Origin: Collinsella aerofaciens
GTDB lineage: Bacteria; Actinomycetota; Coriobacteriia; Coriobacteriales; Coriobacteriaceae
NCBI RefSeq assembly: GCF_902364945.1
Contig: NZ_CABJFS010000006.1
Coordinates: forward strand, 62,001 to 126,000
Direction of reading: 5' to 3'
Length of the DNA stretch: 64,000 nt
Below the pieces are notes generated by a model that was given only the letters and a program-made list of their open reading frames with translations, was not told the origin of the DNA and made no database searches. The translations under genes were made by a program, and so were the position numbers. This document shows, piece by piece, positions 1 to 6,991 of the stretch (position 1 is its first letter; every line of letters begins with the position of its first letter).

Positions 1-121
1 CGGCAAGTGCGGTAGCATTATGCCGGGGCGCGACGCCGATGCTGTCGTGTTCAATCCCGACCTTACCCTGGTCGAGACGTATGTGGGTGGCAACAGCGTC
101 GGTAATGCATTTACCGAGTAG
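1..121 (+). CDS. C-terminal end of a NagA-like amidohydrolase (partial)
   Basis: The gene enters from the left edge; only the last 39 residues are visible, read from base 2 to the TAG at 119-121. The run PGRDADAVVFNPDL followed by T.VGG matches the closing beta-strand pattern of metal-dependent amidohydrolases, best N-acetylglucosamine-6-phosphate deacetylase (NagA), which ends with a G.DADLVVLD-type motif. The next gene, 32 bases on, is a NanQ/YhcH protein of amino-sugar metabolism, which fits. The catalytic part lies outside the window, so the exact substrate cannot be fixed; another amidohydrolase such as a dihydroorotase or allantoinase relative is possible. Confidence 0.55.
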   Translation, partial: GKCGSIMPGRDADAVVFNPDLTLVETYVGGNSVGNAFTE

Positions 122-153
122 CTGCCAAATAAACGATCCGAGAGGGGATTTAG

Positions 154-627
154 ATGATTTACGGTGCATTGGGCGATATCGAGGAATACCGCGGAATGCT
201 CAAGGGCCTCGACGTGCTGATCGACTGGCTCGAGGAGAACGACCCGGCACAGCTCGAGGTCGGCAGCCATCCGATTTTGGGTGAGAAGGTCTTTGCGAAC
301 GTCATGTCTCCCACGACGCGTCCCGAGGCTGAGGCTCACTATGAGACGCATCAGCGCTATCACGACCTGCAGATCGACGTCGAGGGTCGCGAGGCCTTCA
401 AGGTCGCTACGGGCAGCCTGACGCTGGTCCAGGAGTTTGACGAGAAGGACGACTATGATCTGGTCGATTCCGACGCCTCGATCGCCGGCGATCTTGCCGA
501 CGACAAATTCGCGCTGTTCGTTGCCGGCGAGCCCCACATGCCCACGCTCGAGTTCCCGGGCGATGGCGCACAGCCGGTCAAGAAGATCTGCTTTAAGTTG
601 CTTGCCGACGCCTACTGGGAGGAGTAG
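154..627 (+). CDS. YhcH/YjgK/YiaL family protein (NanQ-like sugar anomerase)
   Basis: 157 residues, the usual length of the DUF386 family. Family members are small cupin-like metal-binding proteins; E. coli NanQ (YhcH) helps sialic acid use as an N-acetylneuraminate anomerase. Visible support is the N-terminal MIYGALGDIEEYR, the central segment ETHQRYHDLQIDVEG carrying metal-binding His residues, and GEPHMP near residue 130. A GAGAGGGG-like ribosome site precedes ATG 154. It follows the NagA-like gene by 32 bases, probably as one transcript ending at the hairpin near 660-700. Substrate specificity is inferred only from the family and this neighbour. Confidence 0.85.
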   Translation: MIYGALGDIEEYRGMLKGLDVLIDWLEENDPAQLEVGSHPILGEKVFANVMSPTTRPEAEAHYETHQRYHDLQIDVEGREAFKVATGSLTLVQEFDEKDDYDLVDSDASIAGDLADDKFALFVAGEPHMPTLEFPGDGAQPVKKICFKLLADAYWEE

Positions 628-659
628 CGAGCTGCTCGGCTGAGCTGTTCGTCTGATGG

Positions 660-702
660 CGTGATTCCCCTAGGGAAATCACGTTTGGCGGGGTTTTCTG
701 TT
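660..702 (+). terminator. Rho-independent terminator after nanQ-like gene
   Basis: A near-perfect palindrome at 661-682 (GTGATT paired with AATCAC, inner CCC/GGG) is followed by a T-rich stretch ending TTTTCTGTTTT. It sits 33 bases after the stop codon. Confidence 0.7.
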
Positions 703-721
703 TTGAATAGGGAAGCCTCAT

Positions 722-1087
722 TTATTTGCGAAGAACATCGGCTAGCCGCAGGATTGAAATCATCGACCGATAAGTGAGTTCCACTTTTTCGCCCGCAAGC
801 AGTCGTTTCGAGCCAATCTCATCTAGCCCCACAAGCCGGGAAAACAGCGGGCCGCTCATCGTGCCCTCGTCAATTGATTCCCTTATGGTCTTCAAAACGT
901 CCGTATCATGAAGCGATGCCGAGCTGTAGGGGGCAACACGAGCGGAACTCTCAATTAACGACGAGACAAAAGGATGGAGATGCTTTGGACATAGTCCATC
1001 AAACACCACATCCCCATTGTCGTTCGAGCCGACCAGGCGCCAAGTATAATGATCGACCCAGTCATCCCCGTCGTATATGGCGTTCAT
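722..1087 (-). CDS. Hypothetical protein, possible C-terminal HTH
   Basis: I do not recognise this 121-residue protein. The start at 1087 (MNAIYDGDDW) was chosen because it lies 14 bases after the stop of the upstream gene at 1102; a longer reading would overlap that gene. The C-terminal third (about residues 80-121, GPLFSRLVGLDEIGSKRLL and onward) has the helical pattern of a small Cro/C1-type helix-turn-helix, but this is weak. The N-terminal part is acidic and aromatic. It is probably co-transcribed with the secreted protein gene upstream and could be a regulator of it. Function unknown. Confidence 0.55.
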   Translation of the reverse strand: MNAIYDGDDWVDHYTWRLVGSNDNGDVVFDGLCPKHLHPFVSSLIESSARVAPYSSASLHDTDVLKTIRESIDEGTMSGPLFSRLVGLDEIGSKRLLAGEKVELTYRSMISILRLADVLRK

Positions 1088-1101
1088 GAGCAACTTCCCG
1101 T

Positions 1102-1611
1102 CTAGAGAGAGAAACCTATTTGGACATCGGGGCGCAAGACCGCAATCCATATCGGGCCTGCAGCAGCTCCAACCCAACGCACCACATAGGTTCCCTTTCG
1201 TACATGTGTATCAATCTGCCCCGAAATGCCGGTGAATGCAATTCCAGACCCGTTTGTCGGATAGCAATCGACGTATTTTTGTTTTCCGCTCACAACCTTG
1301 TATAGATATATCGTTCCAGCAAAAGAGAAGGGATCGTTCGCAATTTTGTCCGGAAGAACTTGCCACCTCAAAATCCCGCTACCAATATGGTCAAGCTTGA
1401 CCGTTCCGCCGTCCCCCTCAAAAGTGGCAAGGGGATTTACCCAAGACTGAGAGTCGGCATCGCCCTCCTTAGCAGTTATCAGCAGACTGCCCGTATAAGA
1501 CTGCTGAGGCTCACCTTCAGGACAGACAGCCTTGGCCCAAGAAGGGCCACTCAGGCAGAACAGTCCGAGCAGCATCAATACCAACAAAAGAAAACCCTTA
1601 GTTCTTTTCAT
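1102..1611 (-). CDS. Small secreted protein, unknown function
   Basis: 169 residues starting MKRTKG, followed by a classic signal peptide: a hydrophobic core at about residues 6-24 (leucine-rich) and a likely cleavage after PSWAKA near residue 28. The mature part is a beta-rich, roughly 140-residue domain with two cysteines (CPEG and DCYP) that could form a disulfide; Gly/Asp-rich segments suggest a jelly-roll or lectin-like fold, but no family is recognised. It is the first gene of a likely two-gene unit with the downstream minus-strand ORF. A secreted or surface role is inferred only from the signal peptide. Confidence 0.6.
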   Translation of the reverse strand: MKRTKGFLLLVLMLLGLFCLSGPSWAKAVCPEGEPQQSYTGSLLITAKEGDADSQSWVNPLATFEGDGGTVKLDHIGSGILRWQVLPDKIANDPFSFAGTIYLYKVVSGKQKYVDCYPTNGSGIAFTGISGQIDTHVRKGTYVVRWVGAAAGPIWIAVLRPDVQIGFSL

Positions 1612-1833
1612 CTATATCCCCAACGTCTCTCGACATTTGTATATCGTGACTATTTTAGATCTATATGGCCAATTCGAGCCCTCACCATGGCAATTGTTGC
1701 AGCTGGGTTTCTTTTCATTAAGATTTCACTTTGGTAAATCCCCGCCCCTAAGCATTAAACCCGAAGTCCACCGAGTGGGCCGCTGTTGACGTGGCGATGC
1801 TTGGATTGGCGCGCACGCACTCAAAATCGGCAA

Positions 1834-1858
1834 CAAAAAAGCCGCCCGAAGGCGGCTA
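1834..1858 (-). terminator. Terminator of tRNA-Thr
   Basis: On the minus strand, GCCGCC-TTCG-GGCGGC is followed directly by six T residues, 10 bases after the tRNA 3' end. This is a compact intrinsic terminator. Confidence 0.85.
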
Positions 1859-1868
1859 TCTTGAGCAA

Positions 1869-1944
1869 TGGAGCCAGCGACCGGGCTCGAACCGGTGACC
1901 CCCGCTTTACGAGAGCGGTGCTCTACCAACTGAGCTACGCTGGC
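1869..1944 (-). tRNA. tRNA-Thr (anticodon CGT)
   Basis: The 76-base minus-strand sequence folds as a full cloverleaf. The acceptor stem is GCCAGCG/CGCTGGC with discriminator T and an encoded CCA end. The D-loop has CAGTTGGTAGAGC, the anticodon stem CCGCT/AGCGG encloses loop CTCGTAA, giving anticodon CGT (reads ACG, Thr), and the T arm holds GGTTCGAGCC. A possible -10 (TATCAT) lies near 1985 on the minus strand. It stands alone between convergent or unrelated genes. Confidence 0.95.
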
Positions 1945-2151
1945 GGCCATGTGATGACGCAACTGAGGCGCCAACGGCTGTCTATGATACGGGACATCGC
2001 ACATCCGCGCAAGTGTTCTGACGGCTTTTCTCACTTTAAATGCACTAATATTAGAGGCGTGATGTCTGCAGTGCCCATTTGGTACTTGACCTGCTGTTGA
2101 GTTGGTGGCCGACGTCCCGCTCGTATGGGTCTCAAACAGAATGGGGCAGCC

Positions 2152-2634
2152 ATGGCTCAACCCAAGATCCTTCTCACGCGTATCGATGACCGTTTCATTT
2201 ACGGGCAAGACGTTGAGCTGTGGAACGAAGCCGTGGGTTCCAATCTTGTCTTAATCGTCAACGATGAGATCGCGGCGGATTCGCGCCAATGGGCACCCAT
2301 GAGGGTGGCGGCGCCAGAAGGCGTTTGGACGCGGTTTTTCTCGGTGCAAAGGACCATCGACATCATTTATACCGCAACGCCGCGCCAATGGATTCTCATC
2401 ATGGTGGCGTCGCCCACGGATGCACTCGCGCTGGTTAAGGGCGGTGTGCCAATAACCAAGATCAGCATCGGCCATATGCGGGCGAGGGAGGGCAAGCGCT
2501 CTGCAACGCCTGCCATTGCCGTAGGCGATACGGACATCGCCGCCTTCAAAGAGTTGCAAAAGCTCGGCATAGAGCTAGAAATCCGTTATCTCCCCAGTTC
2601 CGCCCCCGACCCCATTGGCAATCTGTTCAACTGA
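2152..2634 (+). CDS. Orphan mannose/sorbose-family PTS IIB-like protein lacking the active-site His
   Basis: 160 residues and co-linear with PTS IIB of the mannose-fructose-sorbose family, including NDE near residue 40, the GGVPI.KISIGHM segment and the C-terminal KLGIELEIRYLP strand. In the family the phospho-accepting histidine sits in the motif RIDDRLIHGQ; here it reads RIDDRFIYGQ, so the catalytic His is replaced by Tyr17. No IIA, IIC or IID gene is nearby. A phosphotransfer role is therefore unlikely; a sensory or scaffold role is inference. Start 2152 (MAQPK) was chosen with GGGGC upstream; an in-frame ATG at 2125 is less likely. Confidence 0.8.
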   Translation: MAQPKILLTRIDDRFIYGQDVELWNEAVGSNLVLIVNDEIAADSRQWAPMRVAAPEGVWTRFFSVQRTIDIIYTATPRQWILIMVASPTDALALVKGGVPITKISIGHMRAREGKRSATPAIAVGDTDIAAFKELQKLGIELEIRYLPSSAPDPIGNLFN

Positions 2635-2667
2635 TCCCTTGGGGACGGAGGAAAACGGATCATTTTG
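2635..2667 (+). repeat. GGGGACGGAGG repeat, copy 1 (abuts stop codon)
   Basis: Immediately after the PTS IIB stop codon is TCCCTTGGGGACGGAGG followed by AAAACGGATCATTTT. The same sequence recurs in reverse at 22127-22160, immediately after the galT stop. Confidence 0.65.
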
Positions 2668-2701
2668 CCCTTGCGAGGGATGCGCGCGATGCCGCCTGTC
2701 A

Positions 2702-2853
2702 AAAACTATGCCCATTTACTACGTTTGGTCGGCTATCGCCGAGCATGTCGAATTTGAGAAAAACAAAACCGCAGGTAGACGGCTTGCGAATTTAACAAAA
2801 ACCGGTGCATGGTCGAGCATCCCGGGCTAAACGTAGTAAATGGGCATAGTTTT
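2702..2853. repeat. Core-conserved, arm-variable palindromic element, copy 1
   Basis: Two perfect 25-base inverted arms (2702-2726 and 2829-2853, beginning AAAACTATGCCCATTTAC) enclose about 100 bases holding GCCGAGCAT, AAAACCGCAGGT and GAGCATCCCG in order. The same three core blocks in the same order occur at 36374-36504, where the arms have an unrelated sequence but are again perfectly complementary. Both copies lie between convergent genes. Confidence 0.75.
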
Positions 2854-2895
2854 GATATGTCACTCATACAGTCACAGCGAAAATGAGCCAAAAGA

Positions 2896-2935
2896 TGAAA
2901 AAACGCCCGTCGACGGTGGTGCCGGCGGGCGTTGC
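2896..2935 (-). terminator. galM terminator
   Basis: On the minus strand, AACGCCCGCCGGCACC and GGTG..GACGGGCGTT form a GC-rich hairpin followed by a run of T, 25 bases after the galM stop. Confidence 0.75.
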
Positions 2936-2959
2936 TGTGCGATATGTCGCGTTGTGGGC

Positions 2960-4012
2960 TTAGTGCCTCATAAAGTGATATTCGATCACATTGCTATAGG
3001 GATGACCCGGGCCCACAATGCCCTGCGGGAACAGAGGCTGGTGCGGCGTGTCGGGGTACATCTCGGCCTCGAGGGCAAAGCCGGCGCCCCAGCCATAGTT
3101 GGCATCGTCCTTGGCGTGCTCGTCGCCCAGCCAGTTGCCGGTGTAGAGCTGCACGCCCGGGGCAGTGGTGTAGTAGTCCATCTCACGACCGGTCCACATC
3201 TCCTCGACGTGCATCGCGCGGCGCAGGTTGCGGCCGTACTGATAGCCATCGATGCACAGGCAGTGATCGTAGCCACGGGCCTGCTTAATCTGCGGGTCGT
3301 CGGCCTCCATGCCAGGTGCGACGGGGCGCAGCTCGCGAAAGTCAAACGGTGTTCCCTCGACCGGAGCGATTTCGCCGGTGGGAATGTTCTGCTCATTAAT
3401 GGGCAGGTAGTGGGCAGCGTTGGCGATAAAGAAGTGCTCACAGTCCATGCCGGCGTTATGGCCGGCAAGGTTAAAGTACGTGTGGTTGGTCATGGACACG
3501 TAGGTGGCGCGGTCGCTCTCGCAGCCATACTCGATGCGGAAGACGCCGGTGCGCGTAACGGTAAACACGGCTGTAAAGGTTCGGTTGCCGGGCAGGCCCA
3601 GCTCGCCATCCTTAAGCGAGGTGGTCATGTGCACGGCGTTATGGACTTCGTCGAGCTCAACGTCCCACACGCGTTTATGCAGACCGTGCTCAAGATCGCT
3701 GTGCAGGTTGTTGGCACCCTCGTTGGCGGGCATATGCCAGTCCGTGCCGTCGATGGTAATCGTGGCGCCCGCGGTGCGGTTTGCCACAGGTCCGATGGTC
3801 GCGCCAAAGCAGGCGGGGTTGTCAAAGTAATCCTCGAGCTTATCGAAGCCCAGCACCACATCGCGCACGTTGCCGGGGATGTCGGGCACGTCGATGCCCA
3901 ACACGGTGGCGCCATAGTCCATAATGCGAACGCAGATCTCGGGCCCGTTGAGGGTGTAACGATGAACGGGGGTACCGCAGGGCGCGGTGCCGAAAAGCTC
4001 GGAAGTGATCAT
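2960..4012 (-). CDS. galM: Aldose 1-epimerase (mutarotase)
   Basis: 350 residues, the normal GalM length. It interconverts alpha- and beta-anomers of galactose and glucose, feeding GalK. Support: the N-terminal DYGATVLGIDVPD segment, CFGATIGPVANR, the catalytic-histidine motif MTNHTYFNLAGH near residue 160, and the catalytic glutamate in FALEAEMYPD near residue 320. The start at 4012 (MITSELF) has an AGGAACC ribosome site; the longer in-frame extension is not supported. It is transcribed away from the DeoR-type regulator at 4219, sharing a 206-base divergent region that carries a LacR-like box. Confidence 0.93.
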   Translation of the reverse strand: MITSELFGTAPCGTPVHRYTLNGPEICVRIMDYGATVLGIDVPDIPGNVRDVVLGFDKLEDYFDNPACFGATIGPVANRTAGATITIDGTDWHMPANEGANNLHSDLEHGLHKRVWDVELDEVHNAVHMTTSLKDGELGLPGNRTFTAVFTVTRTGVFRIEYGCESDRATYVSMTNHTYFNLAGHNAGMDCEHFFIANAAHYLPINEQNIPTGEIAPVEGTPFDFRELRPVAPGMEADDPQIKQARGYDHCLCIDGYQYGRNLRRAMHVEEMWTGREMDYYTTAPGVQLYTGNWLGDEHAKDDANYGWGAGFALEAEMYPDTPHQPLFPQGIVGPGHPYSNVIEYHFMRH

Positions 4013-4166
4013 TTGGTTCCTAACATCGAGATAATTCGGACAAACTGTAGCGCGAACAGGCGAGATTATCACTACACCCCACTAAAGCAGGGGGTATTTT
4101 TCTCAAAAAAGTGATGATTGGAGCTGTGCGGGCGTTCATTTTTGACGCGCACGAGTCTGATACAAT

Positions 4167-4187
4167 TTGTTCGTTACTGTTTGAATG
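4167..4187 (+). promoter_or_regulatory. Candidate LacR box upstream of the DeoR-type regulator
   Basis: TTGTTC-GTTAC-TGTTTGAATG matches the sequence 5' of lacF at 15146-15166 in all but four positions, and a shorter form lies 5' of lacX. It sits 31 bases before the regulator's GTG start, suggesting autoregulation (inference). Confidence 0.5.
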
Positions 4188-4218
4188 ATATGCGCGCAAA
4201 GAACGGCGAGGATTCATC

Positions 4219-4983
4219 GTGATTAAGGCAGAGCGACAGGATAAGGTTCGTCAGCTGCTCGAAGAGCAGGGCACGGTCTCGGTCAAGGAGATTTCGGATG
4301 CACTGGGCGTCTCGGATATGACGATCCGTCGCGATCTTGAGGAGCTTGCGAGCCTAGGCGAGATCGAGCGCGTGCACGGCGGAGCCCGTAGTGCACAGGG
4401 CCGTCCCCACGCTATGTTGCGCCACGAGTATTCGCACAGCGAAAAGCGCACCAAGCATGCCGAGGAAAAGCTGCAGATCGCGCGCCGCGCTGTGGAGCTC
4501 ATCGAGGAGGGCTCGACCATCTTTTTGGGTACGGGCACTACGGTGGAGCAGATGGCCTCGATGCTGCCGGCGTTTCGCCTGCGTATCGTGACCAATTCGC
4601 TTTCGGTGTTTAACCTGCTCGAGGCGCGCGAAGACTGCGACCTGTGCCTCGTGGGCGGTATGTACCGTCGCCGCACCGCCGCTTTTGTGGGACCAACGGC
4701 CGAAGATACCCTGCGTGCGCTGGGCATCGACGCGGCGTTTATCGGCGCCAACGGCATTCTGGATGGCGACGTGTCTACGTCCAACATGGACGAGGGCCGT
4801 ATCCAGCAGCTCGCCTTTAGCAAGGCCGACTCGCGCTATCTGATCGCCGACTCCAGCAAAATCGGCAAGCGCGATTTCTATACCTTCTGTCGCCTGGACA
4901 ATTTAGACGCCGTGGTGTGCGAACCGGGTATTGCTGATGGAGATCGCGCCGCCATCGAGGAGCACACGCAGGTCATCTGCTAG
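4219..4983 (+). CDS. DeoR-family transcriptional regulator, LacR candidate
   Basis: 254 residues, typical for the DeoR/GlpR family. The N-terminal winged HTH spans about residues 1-57, with VSVKEISDALGVSDMTIRRDLEEL and the family signature ending GEIERVHGG. The C-terminal sugar-phosphate sensor domain has GTGTTVEQMA, VTNSLSVFNLL, LVGGMYRRRTAAFVGP and the closing RDFYTFCRLDNLDAVV. The start is GTG at 4219 with GGCGAGGA 6-7 bases upstream. In Lactobacillales LacR is of this family and responds to tagatose-6-P; shared boxes before this gene, lacF and lacX suggest the same role here. This link is inference; galM alone could also be its target. Confidence 0.8.
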   Translation: MIKAERQDKVRQLLEEQGTVSVKEISDALGVSDMTIRRDLEELASLGEIERVHGGARSAQGRPHAMLRHEYSHSEKRTKHAEEKLQIARRAVELIEEGSTIFLGTGTTVEQMASMLPAFRLRIVTNSLSVFNLLEAREDCDLCLVGGMYRRRTAAFVGPTAEDTLRALGIDAAFIGANGILDGDVSTSNMDEGRIQQLAFSKADSRYLIADSSKIGKRDFYTFCRLDNLDAVVCEPGIADGDRAAIEEHTQVIC

Positions 4984-5102
4984 CTAACGCTATGGGATTG
5001 CCAACAGGCGATGCGGGAGGACTTTTACCTCCTGTCATTGTGGGGAATCAACGCGTGAGCGCTACGCGATATGACGCGTAAATGAGGACTCCACTATCAA
5101 AT

Positions 5103-5407
5103 TGTCTCAACCTGTGACAGGTAGGGGTGAAATCACCAACCAGATGTTACAGATGGGGGGGGGGGGATTGTCCTGTGCATTTGTCTCAATCTGTAACAGC
5201 TAGGACCCAAAAACTCGACTAGATGTTACAGATCGAGATTTTGTCTACCCAGCCATCATCTTTGTCTTGATCTGTAAAAGTTAGACGCCCAAAAGCGAAT
5301 CAGATGTTACAGATCTAGACATTTCGAACCGGGTGCCCCCGTTCATCTCAATTTGTAACAATTGGGGCCAAAAATCTCTGCTAGATGTTACAGATCGAGA
5401 CAAATGG
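5103..5407. repeat. Four tandem copies of a ~62-bp palindromic repeat
   Basis: The unit begins TTGTCTCGATCTGTAACA and ends with its reverse complement TGTTACAGATCGAGACAA around a variable centre with CAAAA. Copies lie at about 5103-5160 (degenerate, ending in 12 G), 5180-5241, 5261-5322 and 5341-5406. Two further copies are at 10069-10217. Both groups fill convergent gaps 3' of a regulator gene and 3' of a lacG gene. No other gene is visible between 4984 and 5494. Confidence 0.85.
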
Positions 5408-5428
5408 CCTGCTCGAGCCCACCAAAAA

Positions 5429-5474
5429 CAAAAAGGCCGCATACGAACCCGTGGAGGGATTCGCATGCGGCCGA
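5429..5474 (-). terminator. Terminator of lacE-lacG unit 1
   Basis: On the minus strand GGCCGCATGCGAA pairs with TTCGTATGCGGCC across a 12-base loop and is followed by TTTTTGTTTTT, 21 bases after the lacG stop. Confidence 0.85.
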
Positions 5475-5494
5475 CAGGGGGTATGCGGCAAAAG

Positions 5495-6916
5495 CTAGGC
5501 CATGAGCAGGCCGGTCTCCGCGACGTTCTTGTACCAGTACGCGCTCGCCTTGGGATAGCGCTTCTGGGTCTCAAAGTCGATGTAGAACAGGCCGTAACGT
5601 TTGTTATAGCCGTTGGTCCAGGAGAACTGGTCCTGCAGCGACCACACAAAGTAACCGTCGACGTTTACGCCGCCGTCGATTGCCTTGAGGATCCACGCGA
5701 GATGCTGGCGCATGTAGTCGATACGAGGGGCGTCATCGATAAAGCCGTCCTCGAAGTCGTCCTTATAGCCCATGCCGTTCTCGGTAATGTAGATTTTCTT
5801 GTAGTTGGGGTAATCGTTCTTAATGCGGAGCAGCAGGTCGTACAGGCCCTCGGGATAGATGATCCAGTCCCAATCGGTGGTGGGTACGCCTTCGCGCACG
5901 CATGACTCGCCCACGCCCTTGAGGAACCAGCGCGAGGAGCCCTTGTCGCCGGTGCCATTGTGGTTGATGTCGTTTTCGCCTTCGGCGGCACGCAGGAACT
6001 GGCACTTGTAGGTGTTGACGCCCAGGCAATCGTTGTAGGGGAGCGCGGCGGTCAGCGCGGCGATGTCCTCGTCGCGGACGTCGAGCTCGCCGCCGGCGAT
6101 ATGGGCCAGCTTGGTCGCAGCCTCCATGGTGTCGGCTGCATAGTGGCCGCGGAAAGTGGCGTCGAGCACCCAGCGGTTGTTGATGACGTCGGCCATGCGG
6201 GCGGCCTCGCAGTCGGCAGCGCTGTTGGGATCGAGGGGATACTTGGGCTCCAGGTTCTGGACAATGCCGATCTCGCCCTCAAAGCCGCCCTCATGGAAGG
6301 CGACGACGGCCTTGGCGTGGGCCACCATCATGTTGTGCATGAGCTGGAAGGCCTTGTCCAGGCGGTACTTCTCGCCGTGCGGCCAGTTGCCGACGATAAA
6401 GCTGCCCTCGGCGGTTGCGGGAATCTCGTTAAACGTGAACCAGTGCTTGACCTCGGCGAACTCGGCAAAGCAGAACTTGGCGTACTCGACAAAGGCATCG
6501 ATGGTCGTGCGCGTCAGGAAGCCCTCGCCGCCGTCCTGGTAGAAGGCCTCGGGCGTATCGAAGTGATCGAGCGTGACATAGGGGATAACGCCAGCTTTGT
6601 TGCAGGTGGCAAAAAGCTCGTGATAGAAAGCGACGCCCTCGGGGTTAATCTCGCCAGTGCCACTGGGGAAGATACGGCTCCAAGCGATGGAGACACGAAT
6701 GCCGTTAATGCCAAAACGCTGGCACAGGTCGATATCGACCGGATACTTGTTGTAGAAATCGCTTGCGGGGTCGGGGGAGAAACGACCTTGGGCTGCCAGG
6801 AAATCGTCCCAGGGCACTTTGCCCTTGCCGTGCGTGCGGGTCTCGCCCTCAACCTGGTAAGCGGCGGTGGCGCCGCCAAACACAAAGCCGTCGGGGAACT
6901 TCATGGGATTGGTCAT
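5495..6916 (-). CDS. lacG: 6-phospho-beta-galactosidase (GH1), unit 1
   Basis: 473 residues, full GH1 length. It hydrolyses lactose-6-phosphate to glucose and galactose-6-phosphate in the cytoplasm. The acid/base glutamate is in WFTFNEI near residue 160 and the nucleophile in YITENGMGYKD near residue 375. The phosphate-binding set Ser-Lys-Tyr of LacG enzymes is kept in FSWTNGYNKRYGLFY, and long blocks such as TDWDWIIYPEGLYD match Lactobacillales LacG closely. AAGGATG precedes ATG 6916. It lies 75 bases after lacE on the same transcript. A related 6-phospho-beta-glucosidase activity cannot be excluded. A second copy is at 10391. Confidence 0.85.
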   Translation of the reverse strand: MTNPMKFPDGFVFGGATAAYQVEGETRTHGKGKVPWDDFLAAQGRFSPDPASDFYNKYPVDIDLCQRFGINGIRVSIAWSRIFPSGTGEINPEGVAFYHELFATCNKAGVIPYVTLDHFDTPEAFYQDGGEGFLTRTTIDAFVEYAKFCFAEFAEVKHWFTFNEIPATAEGSFIVGNWPHGEKYRLDKAFQLMHNMMVAHAKAVVAFHEGGFEGEIGIVQNLEPKYPLDPNSAADCEAARMADVINNRWVLDATFRGHYAADTMEAATKLAHIAGGELDVRDEDIAALTAALPYNDCLGVNTYKCQFLRAAEGENDINHNGTGDKGSSRWFLKGVGESCVREGVPTTDWDWIIYPEGLYDLLLRIKNDYPNYKKIYITENGMGYKDDFEDGFIDDAPRIDYMRQHLAWILKAIDGGVNVDGYFVWSLQDQFSWTNGYNKRYGLFYIDFETQKRYPKASAYWYKNVAETGLLMA

Positions 6917-6991
6917 GAGTCATCCTTTCTGTGGGATACGAATAGGGAGAGGTGCCCGAACTGGGGATCCGGGCACCAACAGAGGGAGGAG

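Noticed and set aside
2840..4114. 424-codon plus-strand frame opposite galM
   Set aside because: galM shows catalytic motifs and a proper start; this is its complement.
5103..5407. Possible CRISPR array
   Set aside because: The units are full palindromes with variable centres and irregular spacing, there are no unique spacers of constant length, and no cas genes are present.
5495..6916. Plain 6-phospho-beta-glucosidase (BglA) assignment
   Set aside because: The pairing with LacE-type IICB, LacF and LacABC and close block matches to LacG favour 6-phospho-beta-galactosidase, though activity is untested.
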